DNA of 64,000 bases from Dastarcus helophoroides (taxonomy: Eukaryota; Arthropoda; Insecta; Coleoptera; Bothrideridae), in NCBI GenBank assembly GCA_028583605.1, contig CM053331.1, positions 16,104,857-16,168,856 on the forward strand, given 5' to 3'. Positions 11,501 through 23,900 of the stretch are shown here, piece by piece. A program made the translations under genes and the position numbers. The notes under the pieces were generated by a model that was not told where the DNA came from, did no database searches, and was given only the letters and a program-made list of their open reading frames with translations. Each line of letters opens with the position of its first letter. The first letter of the stretch is position 1.

Positions 11501-14500
11501 TATGTCAACATATTATTTGTTACTGTATTTTGCGTATGATATGTTATATTTGAAGTTTAAATCAAAGAGAGAATTTCTTTGATTCTGAAGTAATCGACAT
11601 TTTTTCCTGATATTTCAAAATTCCAATTTTGTTAAAAACTTATGTATATTTAAATTGCGTGAAATGAAATTTAACAAACTTTCTTATCAGGTACGATTAA
11701 ACATGGATTGTTGGGCACCTTTTTTCCTGCACTTTTGAATTTAGGTTTCGAGTGCAAAGTTACAATTTTAGAAAAAAAAATGTTAATGCGTTTAAGGCAA
11801 AAATACGAAATTTATTAAAAAAAAATCAAAAATTTTCGAATTTAAAGGCGATATTTTAGAAAAATAGATGTAAACTTCAAGATTAAATCGAGGTTCAACA
11901 GTTCAAGGAGATTATTTTATCTGAAGAAAATTGAGTTAGAAATAATTATAATTTCAAAAAATGCGGTTTCAAGATTAAAGTTGAAATTTCGAAAAACAAA
12001 TTAAAATCCCCAGAAAAATCTAAATTATCACACCTGACCTCAATCATAATTGGGTGTGGCGTAAAGTCCCCTCTCATATTCTTCTTAATGACAACTTTGT
12101 AATATTTGACTTCATATTCGTTATCTCATTTCTTGTTTTAATATTCATTTTGAAGATGAATATAGATTTTTTACACCATATCCCTTTGAAAAATGTTATG
12201 AGCTACATATCAGAAAATTAATAAGATAAATAAAAATACTGGAACATGTTCCAATATTCTAAGGAGAAATCAAAATGACTTTCAAACGACTCTTTGTGAC
12301 ATTTAAAAAACAAATAGGTTATATGGACCATAATACTGCAAAAATAAAAAAATAACAGAATAAGATATAGATAAAATTAGAAAATGTAATTGGGCAAAAC
12401 ATAAAAAATAAGACTGAGATTGAGTTAGCTGTAACAAATTTGAATTTTCTGGCATTAACTTCTTCAAAAATATACTAAATGTAAATTATTACAACGTATT
12501 GTTTTTATATTTTTTTAGTAAAATTCAGAAATTTAATAATAGTTTGCAATTATTTAAGCATTTTTTTAAGTTAAAATCGTCTCTGTTTCAGATCAAAGAA
12601 GAGTCAACAAATGAACATACTGTAAAAATATAATATTAAAAACATTTGCGTCCAATAGGGAATCAAACATGGAACTTTCAATCAGCTTGCGCTTGTCATT
12701 GTACTTGCTCTGATTGATATTCTAATTTACCAAAATCAAAATATTATTTAACCAATTAAAAAAAAAGTAAATACTATCCAAGTTTATCCAAAGTTAAATT
12801 ATATCAGTCTCCATTTCACCGTTTCCTAATGTAAACCTAAAAATATTATTTTCTGAACAGAAAGAATCATGCAATATAAAAGCATTGTACCCTTAGTATA
12901 ACTTTTGTATTTCTTGAAGTATTTCTAATAGGGGCTTCATGGCAGCACTTTAGGAATACAGCACACCCAGTAGCTATCCCTCAATATATTCTGCATATGA
13001 GCACATTTTGCAGTACACATGAGCAAATATATACAGATTAAATACAATGCAACTGAAGTAGTTACAAAGGCCACCCTTTACTTGTATTTTGGGTTGCATA
13101 ATACCATCGCCCCCGGCGCGACTTACTTTTTAGGCATTTAGTTTACCTTACTGACAAATGTCAATTAAATTTTGTTTAATTAAACAATTCAACGTGCTAA
13201 AAGCTGAAAATATTTACAACTAACAACAATGGCCGGTTTTAGCCTTGCTTGGCCTGCTGAGGTAGCATTAAACACTCCAAAATAGAGCCACGAATCAGTC
13301 ACTTCAGTATTCAAGAAATCTACCTCCCATTGACTTGTAATTTCAACTGCTTATTAAGAAAACATTGTTACCTCATTTGTGTCTTTGTAATTGCTTAAGT
13401 TACATGGTGTTTAACCTGTAGAATAAAAACACAAAAATTGTGTCAGATCCATCAATCAATTCATTAAATTAGAAAATTTCATCAATATCATTATTTTCAT
13501 TTTAAATTATATTTAGTTTGACTTCCTTTAAAATTCAAACTTCACAGTAAAGATCTATATGGTGACTCAAAAATTTGAAAGAATCGTTTATATGTGAATG
13601 AAGACGTTCACAGGAAATAATGACCTCTGCTCTGCCAATTGTGGTGTATACTAAAATGATGCCATCCTAAGCCACTTTTATTCGCTTTTCACTCAAAATT
13701 TCAGAATCCCGAAGCAAAGTTGCATCCAAAATAAAAGGAACAACCACTTCTTTCATCTGATTTTATTTTATTCTCACTAAAGTAGTTGCACCAAAAAATT
13801 CAACCCTATCCGAATTAATTTGAATTTACTAATATAACTGATATTTTTAGCCTTACTCCGTGGAATTGTTTAATATTTTTAATTGATAAATTATATATTA
13901 CAACAGATGCAATGAAATAAATAAAAATATTTTAAAATGTATATGGAGGAAATTTCTTATTTAGGTCATTGTATTTATTGTTAAGTATAACTTATAAATT
14001 TAGTAAAGATTTTAAAACTTTTTCCATTAAATTAAAATTATGCAACGAGATTCTAAATGGATCATTTAAAATATATTGATTTATCAGCAATGCATTTTCC
14101 ATATGCTGCTTACATTATAAAATAAGACAGTAAACATTCACAAAATTGCATCTAAAATTATTAACACAGTGGCAAAGATTTTATCATGATTTCTTTTGTT
14201 CTGTAGCTTCCTTCTGATAGAGAAATAGTTAACAAAACTTGACAAATAAAAAACTGATTTTATATCTATCTTGTTTAGATCCCTAAAAATTTTTTAGAAT
14301 TTTGACCAAATCTTAAATTTAAGGCACTATTTTCATTATGTTAGAAAATAATCATTTAATTCTTTTTATATTTTTATAATACCCTTAATATCAATCATGA
14401 TAAAATAAATGGCCAGTATTTAAAACTTTATGACCGAGTTGCATAAAATGTAAACATTTAAAATTTGCTGCAATGGTTTTTAAATACTGCTTGAATTATT

Positions 14501-14636
14501 CCTAAATGGGACTACGATAACAAAATGTTTGCATACCTTATGCATCTGATCTTACACTTAACACTTAAACTATACAAATTACACTTACATTCAATAATAT
14601 TCAAGTCGAAATCTCAGTTATAATAATTGGATATTG
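8501..14636. other. ORF-free AT-rich stretch downstream of the kinase gene; possible long 3' UTR
   Basis: No reading frame of interest occurs over 6 kb. It directly follows the kinase gene's stop codon on the minus strand, so part of it must be that gene's 3' UTR. Minus-strand AATAAA hexamers occur, for example near 13970 and at 8628-8633; the latter is followed on the minus strand by a GT-containing stretch. I cannot tell which is used. About 10700-11150 and 11760-12010 contain the TTTCGA-type low-complexity sequence. No tRNA or ncRNA was recognised. Confidence 0.4.
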
Positions 14637-14907
14637 TTACGCATAGGCCACTTGTGTAACAATTGTTAAATTTTCTTCTGATTCGCTACTATCAGAAGAG
14701 CAATCAGACCTGTTTTGGTTGGGCCTCTTAATAGCAGGATTTGATGGCCTTCCTGGATTCGATTCCAACGTGGAACTTTTACTGGACGGTGAAACTGAGT
14801 ATTCGGAGGTGTTGCCTTCATCTGAGGCGTTCGTTTCTTTGGAAAATTGATTGGGTGGCTTGTATCGACAAGATCGTCGTCCTGGTTTTATAGGTCGCCT
14901 TGATGAA
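14637..14907 (-). CDS. wnd: wnd exon 8 (C-terminal, with stop)
   Basis: The acceptor is TCTTTTACAG and the stop TAA is at 14637-14639. The single first base completes an AGT serine with the AG left by exon 7. It encodes [18 protein letters not shown], then an acidic Ser-rich tail containing [17 protein letters not shown] and ending in [10 protein letters not shown]. The SDEG-TSE patch resembles the C-terminal region of vertebrate DLK. It is separated from exon 7 by a 12.4-kb intron, yet phase and similarity fit. Confidence 0.8.
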
Positions 14908-17900
14908 CTGTAAAAGAAGAGTGGATTATTGTAGATATTTTTAGCATAAAATGTATTGTGATTTTGCAGAATAAAGCACAGTTATTTATAATCAGGGCAG
15001 TCTCGTGCAAGTGCACAGTTTATTCGCCGCATGGAGGCGGCTACTCAAACGGGAGGCATTTTGAGTGTGCAATAATATTATAATGATACTTTAGCAATAT
15101 GAAATTGGTTAGTGGTCAAAGAGAAATTTCTGAATATAGGTTTAAAAATAAATGAACAGAAATTAATTAAAATGTACTAATGTTGCCATTACATGAATAT
15201 TTTTAAAAAACTCCTAATAACAACATATTCACCATTCTGAAAAGTCGGGAAAGTACGAAATTGACTACAATAATTATAATTTACTATATTTAGATATGTA
15301 AGACAAATCAACAGACATATTAAAACAAGATTCAATAAGTCAATTGCTCAATGTAGACATAATAACGGAAATAAAAAGTGAAAAGTCTAATATAATAACA
15401 CCCAAAATAAACATGTAGAATATAGAATTGATAAGATCTGTTAAAAGTAACAGAGGTATGGATGCGCACGATTGGCTGCCAATCACAGTCTCCGCAATAA
15501 TTTAGGTTACTTTAATTTAGGTTAATTTAGGAATTTACAAAATAAACTGCAACAATTGTAATTTATAATATGTTGGACAGACCAAGAAATCCATTAAAAC
15601 TAGATTTAAAGAACATATTGCTCATTTTAGATACAATAGAGAAGAAAAATCAAGTGTTGCCCAACATGTGATAAGTACAGGGCACAAAATTAATGTTGAA
15701 AATTTAAAATTGTACTGTGTATGTATAACCGAAAGATGGAAAAAAATGAAGATCAGTTAACGTTCAGCGGTTTAAAGAAAATTAACTCATTCAAAAAGAA
15801 ATGAATTTTATTCCGTACTTCTGACCACCCTGTCTCATAGATTACATAAAATTTATATGTAGCTTTATAGATATTTTCACTTTCATCCAAATATAGTCGA
15901 AAATTAATTAAAATATGTCAGCCATAAATAAAATATCGGCTATCAAAGTTTGGCAACATCAAAAGAAAATTCCTGGGGGAATATTTGCATGCACTTCAGT
16001 AGGCTTATTTTAAATAAGTTAGCTATAAGTTACTGTTAAAAGACAAGTAATAAAGATTCACATTACTCATACTAAAAATATTGATCAGTTCACATTTTTT
16101 AATCATCTCTCTAGCGGTTTTAAGTTGTGTTAAGAGTTTTTATTCTAACGGTAATATGCTATCACTCACTTCTAATATCCGCTTAGTTCAAAAGCAAACA
16201 ATGACAACAGGAATAGACAGCTGTTAGAAGTGCACTTGCCATACATAAGAGAATATACAAATCAAATAGCACTCCTTTTTTTAATAATCAAATCATTACG
16301 ATAATTTCGCTACAAGTTTACTACACATACAGGGTGCTTCATAATTGCATGCTGAACCGGCAGGGGGATATTCCTTGGGCAATTTTAAGACAAAATTTTC
16401 ATATTAACATAGGTCCGGAAACGCTTCATTTTCGATATACAGGGCGGTAAAAATTGAAGAAAAAATCGGTTTTTGCTTCAATATTTCTGAGACTGGTTTA
16501 GATATTTTTTTGATATTCAGTACACGATATCTGGGTATAAAAGCAAGTATTTTGACAAAAAAACATTTGTTCTGATTCCACCAGAGGCGTTCCCACAAAC
16601 AGGTCGATACATATTTTTGAAAAAAAAAAAAAAATGTGACGCCAATGCTATTTTTCAAAATAAGAATTATTTTCCTAGTCTTTGTTGTGTTTCTATCAAA
16701 AATGAGCTCTTGACTTTTTGTCCTACGACGGCCGGTTTCCGAATTAAAAAATAAAAATCATTAACTTGCTATGCCGCTATGGTAGATTAATTTATTAATG
16801 AAATCTTAACAATGAAATTAATTAAATCATATCAGGTGTTCAAAATGTCCACCACCTGCAAGTATGCACGCCTCAACTCTTCTTCTCATAGATTCGCGTA
16901 CTCGTTGAAAAATTCCTGGCGTATTTCTTATAGTGTTGCAGGAATCTGTTATGCGATTTCTCAGTTCTTCAGTTTGGATTGGGGTGCTATAAGGGTGCTA
17001 AGGTTTTAAGATAGCCCCATAAAAAATAATCTAGACTGTTCAGGTCAGGGGATCTAGGCGGCCATAATTCTGTTCCTGCTCTGCCTATCCAGCGATTATT
17101 GTAATTTTGGTCCAAATATGCACGTGCCAAAACACTAAAATGCGCAGGGGCACCATCGTGCATAAACCACATTCGATTTCGGATTAAAACGGGGACATCT
17201 TCTAACAGCACTGGTAAATCATTTTCAAGAAAGTGACGATAATTTTCTCCATTTAATCTTCTTGGCAGAAAAAAGGGTCCAATTAAATAGTCGTCAACAA
17301 TTCCTGCCCACACATTTACCGAGAATTGTTCTTGGTGATTGACTTCGACCATGGCATGCGGGTTCTCTTCAGCCCAAAAGTGATTGTTGTGGAAGTTTCT
17401 AATTGCATTTCGGGAAAAACTGGCTTCATCAGTAAATAATACTTCTCTGTCAAATAGTGGATTTTCAACAATTTTTTGAATAAACCATTGGCAGAAATTT
17501 ATACGAAATGGTAAATCCCGAGGCAGTAAGGCCTGAACCCGTTGAATATGGTAAGGGTATAACAAAAAATCGTGAAGTATCCTCCAGACTAAAATATGGG
17601 AGATATTTAAATTACTAGCAATTTTCCTTGTGCTTATTTCGGGATTTTGCTTAACTGAATTAAGAACAGCTATTTCAGTTTCTTCTGTTCTTGCGGTTCT
17701 TTGTGCCCCTTTTAAGTGATGATCGGGTTTAAAACATCCCTTCTCGCTTAGTCTTCTATGAACGCTTGAAAAAGTTCTTGCATCTGGCACAATTCTTTGC
17801 GGAAAACGCTCTGCATACAGTCGCCTGGCTTCAAATGCATTTCCATCCGCAAGACCGTACATGTAATGAATATCGGCAAACTCAGCATTCTCAAAAATAT

Positions 17901-20900
17901 TTTCTTATACTTATCAATCACTCACATTCAGATAAAGTATTAAAGTGAAAAATTTGACACTTGGTTGTAAACACAAAACTAAATCTCAGTGGCCTACTAG
18001 ATTTTCATTAATAAATTAATCTACCACAGCGGCATAGCAAGTAAATGATTTTTATTTTTTAATTCGGAGACCGTCCGTCATAGGACAAAAAGTCAAGAGC
18101 TCATTTTTGATAGAAACGCAACAAAGAGTAGGAAAATAATTCTTATTTTGAAAAATAGCATTGGCGTCACATTTTTTTTTCAAAAATGTGTATCGACCTG
18201 TTTGTGGGAACGCCACTGGTGGAATCAGAACAAATGCTTTTTTGTCAAAATACTTGATTTTATACCCAGATGTCGGGTACTGAATATCAAAAAAATATCT
18301 AAACCAGTCTCAGAAATATTAAAGAAAAACCGATTTTTTCTTCAATTTTTACCGCCCTGTATATCGAAAATGAAGCGTTTCCGGACCTATGTTAATATAA
18401 AAATTTTGTCTTAAAATTGCCCAAGAAATATCCCCCTGCCGGTTCAGCATGCAATTATGAAACACCCTGTATACAGGCTGTAACAAATTCGCTTCTCACT
18501 ACAAGAGTCTCGAAAACGGTAAAAGATAGAGTATTGGTTAAATTGAGGCAGTTGCACGATTTAGCAATCAGGAATATGCCGTTGGGAAATCGAAATTGTT
18601 CTTGACATTTTTGAAAGAAAGTAAAACTGAATTTTCGTTTTTATTATTTCTTGGTGTTATTTGAAGAGTGATCGGAACCCTAAAAGCATTTTTTCATTGG
18701 TAATTCTCTACGAGATAGCAAAAAACATTTTTTTACTAGATATTTCGTCTTTTCGCTACCATCATTAAGTATGTTATTTTAAATATGGACATGTACTTTT
18801 TATTGCATCTTTGTGTAGCTTTTGAAGCTCCGACTTCATTGATGTATATGGCTAAGCGTTTCGTAACTTTAAACCATCATCAAGAAATAACACTTTCTTT
18901 GAGATTGAATTTATTTGATTATTTTTTCATAATTAATAAGTAACTAATAATTACTAATTATTATTATCAATGATATTATATTATATTATATTATATTATA
19001 TTATATTATATTATATTATATTATATTATATTATATTATATTATATTATATTATATTATATGTGATATTAATTGGTAAGAGCACAAGGTAACGGCACAAT
19101 TAATAGGTTTTAACAAAAAACAACACACATAATCATAAGTAACTAACCATCAAAAATAATGACTGATAACTAGGGACATAACGACTTCATTGATGCATGT
19201 GGTTAAACGTTTCGTAACTTTAAACTATCATTAAGGAAAAAACACTTTCGTTAGCAAAAAGACAAAACGTCTAATAAAAAACTGTTGAGGCTATCCTGTG
19301 AAAACTTGTGTAAAGGATAAAAAAAATCAAGGAAAAAGTGTTTTCAGTTTACTCTTCAAATAACGCCAAGAAGTAAATAAAAACAAAACCTCAGAATTTT
19401 ACCTCTTTTTAAAAACCTCAAGAGCGGCAAGAAATATTTTCGATTACTCGGCGGCATATTACTGGTCGCCAAATTAGGCAACTTTGCTCTAATTTAAATA
19501 ATGCTGTATATCTTATCATTTTTGAGATCCGTGTAGTTAGAACTGAAATTGTTACAGCATGTATATAAAGTAATATAAACTTATACACATCAGGAAAGTC
19601 AAATACTGTCCACAGGGAGAATGTTAATGAGATATTTAACATTGAGAGCTAATAGTGGGATAGATGGGCGGCGTCTTGTATTGTCCTACACCATTGTAAA
19701 CAATTCAACGCAGAGCGCAGCAATCAGTGCTGGTGGAGATTTCAGTAGTACATCATAGCTTCTAAGGTGTTTTGTTGCGGGATTACTACTGGTAGGCATT
19801 AATTTTATTAAAATTTGCGTACCACACTGTTTGTTTTTTTAGTCCGTTGATTTAATCAACGTCTGAGGCAAAATAAAACTGATATTCTTTGATTAGCAAA
19901 ATAAATAAACGAGATTTCTTAAAAAAAATAAATAATAATTCCAATGAAGAATATAACATAATAACTCTTTAAACATTACAGTATAAGGAGTTCAAATAGG
20001 CCGCTAGACTGTGCTAAACAATGTTCCAGTCTGCTGTAAAACTCGACGAGTTTTTTCTAAGATCTAAACTGGAAGATACGAGCATGCTGCGTCAAAGTAG
20101 GGGAATACGTTCAGCGGCCGTAGAAAACTATGGAAGGGACAATTCTTAGCGTTTTACATGGGCAATGAAAATTTTTTCTTATCTGTATAACTACGTATTT
20201 TTTTCTAATGTACAGATCAATAGGGTTGAACATTTATTAGATTCGAAGTTTGGAAACTAAAGACCGGTTTCGATCTTGTTAGATCTCGTCAGTTTGGTAC
20301 ATTTAACTCGAATGCTAACAAATCTTCCGACAAGTACTAAGAATCAACGAACGTCAAGCGTGTGACTCTCAAGACTATCGCCACCTATTGGTCCATAGAG
20401 AAAACTATGGCCATCGCCAATAATGTCGTGTGCAAATAGAATACGACCTAGTCTGCAGATTCATTGTATTTTTTTATTCAATAAAAAAACAAATACATTT
20501 TATTTTGACTTCCAGAGAAGTTATCGAGCTTTTGTATTAAGCAAGAGAAAGAAATTTTAGATTTTTTTATGACTAAATACATAATGTTTTTTGAATTCCA
20601 AATTTCTCGGTGAAAACATAAAATTTCGGCAAAAAAATGTGAAGACCCCCCCTATTTGATCTGTAGTTCACAATTTGACATAATCGGTGTTTCTTACGCA
20701 ATTTACGATGACTGTAGCTCGAAGGGAGTACATTTTAGGACACATGTTTATAGAAAGAAAAGGTCTTACTTTGACCCCAAAAATACGCTTTTAAAATGTG
20801 TGCATCAAATTTTAAATCAGCCTTTATATTCCATGATTTTTACGTCTTTAAATTCGTCTCAAATTGTGCCTTCATATGATCCAGTGGATTTATAAAAAAA

Positions 20901-23900
20901 ACGGAATTAATCGGCTAAAATAACTTAAATGTAATCATATTTTATTTATCCAAAGCAATTTAACCATTTGGGCTGCAAGTGGTGACCTATCTACAACTAT
21001 AAAGCAAAATCATGGGTCTGATTCGAGCACAGCCAGGGAAAAGCTTAACAGATATGGTAAAGAGGCCTAGCGGCACTGAGGGGACAAACGTTAAGCTACA
21101 TTGTAAATTATTGCACACCAACTAACATTTGTGGAAACAGCAATATTGATAAAAGCTTACTATTGCAGTGCAAAATTAGAATAAATAAGCAATTTTACCT
21201 GAGTTTCTGCAAATCCTTCCCCGGCTTACTAAATAAATTAAATTATATGGTGAGAATTATTTAACAGACATTGTGTGTTTATTGTAAAGACGTGAAATTG
21301 ATTACAGACCATACATGTACTATTTTGAGGCATCAGGTTATACAGGATGTCCACCGAGCGCGGAATAGTAAGATATCTCAGTCAGTAGTGACTGAAGTTA
21401 AGGAGCAATTTCTGCTCTTTTCCAAAGCTCTACAAAATTAAAATATGGCAGAGTATACAGCGAGTTTAAGTTTCGCTGTACAGGCACCAACTTTATTTTT
21501 TTGAATTAAAACCTGTATTTTTTATTTGATTTTCTTATTCCTTATGAAAAATAAAGGGCAGCTGTAAAAAAGTTTTTTCAAATATCTAACATTTTTTGAG
21601 TTAATCATATGTTTGTGCTAAAAAGGTAATTTAGCGAATAGTGTATTATATTATATTATATTATATTATATTATATTATAGTATATTATATTATATTATA
21701 TTATATTATAGTATATTATATTATATTATATTATATTATAGTATATTATATTATATTATATTATATTATATTATATTATAGTATATTATATTATATTATA
21801 GTATATTATATTATATTATATTATAGTATATTATATTATATTATAGTATATTATATTATATTATATTATATTATATTATATTATATTATATTATATTATA
21901 TTATATTATATTATATTATATTATATTATATTATATTATAGTATATTATATTATATTATATTATATTATATTATATTATATTATATTATATTATATTATA
22001 GTATATTATATTATATTATAGTATATTATATTATATTATAGTATATTATATTATATTATAGTATATTATATTATATTATATTATATTATAGTATATTATA
22101 TTATATTATATTATAGTATATTATATTATATTATAGTATATTATCCTGGGCCCCAGCAGAACAAAGGATTTGACTAAGAAATGAAACTACTGATTTTGTC
22201 TGTACTGTGGATGAGCCAACCTTTTAATTATCTACAATTTTTATTGAATACTCCCTATGCCAAAAATTACAAGACATTATTGCTTTCCTTGATCAGACGG
22301 TAAAATTCATCAACTTAAACTAAAATTTGAACAAGCCGCCTTTGCCCCGAGATTCTATTGAATTGTTGCTTGTCTCAATTACCAAATATCAAATAAAAAC
22401 CGTTGGTTAGTCGTTTTTATAAAATTTATTTTAAATGACTTTACAAAAATATTAAAATGAGAAAATTATAAAATACACTATCCACAGAAGAACATTATTT
22501 TCCATAAAATGTATTGCTTATAATATGCAAAGACAGTGAAGAATGTCCTCCCAGATAATGATATTATATTATATTATATTATATTATATTATATTATAGT
22601 ATATTATATTATATTATATTATATTATATTATATTATATTATAGTATATTATATTATATTATAGTATATTATATTATATTATAGTATATTATATTATATT
22701 ATAGTATATTATATTATATTATATTATAGTATATTATATTATATTATATTATATTATATTATAGTATATTATATTATATTATATTATATTATAGTATATT
22801 ATATTATATTATATTATATTATATTATATTATATTATATTATATTATATTATATTATATTATAGTATATTATATTATATTATATTATATTATATTATATT
22901 ATATTATATTATATTATATTATATTATATTATATTATATTATATTATATTATATTATATTATATTATAGTATATTATATTATATTATATTATATTATATA
23001 TATTATATTATATTATATTATAGTATATTATATTATATTATATTATATTATATTATATTATAGTATCGGACTGTAACCATTTTATTTCAAAACTGAACTC
23101 GGAACACTACAACTAAATAATTAACTCGCTAACACTGTTTAACTTATTCATTGAGTAACTAACTAACTACACTGAGGAAAAGCCGACCGGACCCCCTATA
23201 TATAGATCCCGTTTCAGGTTCTAGAAGAATCCAGCAGATAAGGCTTATCGTTTGCCGAAATTTCTGAAGCGCTTATCTGCCGTTTGCTTTATTATCGCGG
23301 CCGCTTCCCCTTATCAAATTTTCTAGAAAATTCCCAACTAAACTTTATTATTACATTTTGTTACAATATTTTACCAAAAAATTGCTTAAATAAAGGAGTG
23401 ACACAACGTTGAAGCAAGTGAAGAAATTAAGGTTAATGTATGTATGTATGTGTGTGTACCTATTATTATACTTAAATATCTAATAAACAAACACTCTTTT
23501 TGATGTAAATTTTTAAGTAGAATGTTATAAATGTTAAATCCATTCCAAAAAAAGTAAATTTAAAGCAGCATAATAAAAGATTTTTAAAATATCTTTCGTT
23601 TTCTTTTATGTTTTTTGAATCCTATTGCGAAATAATCTGAAGACATTTGTGAACCGCCTAAGTTACTTAAATCGTTTCTGATTTTAATTTTCGCACATTT
23701 CCAACATCTCTTGGGGTTCCTTTATAGTTTATAAACGTCATCGCTGATAAACTATAACAGAAAGGAATCGAGGTATAATAAGTCGAGAGTTCTTGGTAGT
23801 GATTAAATTGTCTTTGTCGAAATGTTCTTGGAAGCTGGTAAATTTAACTGACTAATCAAGAAAACTGAGACTATCTCGATAACCAGTAACTTTTCGCTTA

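Larger units (their letters stand above)
14908..16329. other. Start of the 12.4-kb wnd intron, with Penelope remnants
   Basis: AT-rich intronic DNA. Apart from the two Penelope-type GIY-YIG fragments listed separately, and the TA at 16328-16329 used by the mariner insertion, I see no gene. Confidence 0.5.

Noticed and set aside
21643..23066. Regular repeats considered as a CRISPR array
   Set aside because: Five-base tandem units without spacers in an animal genome; it is a microsatellite.
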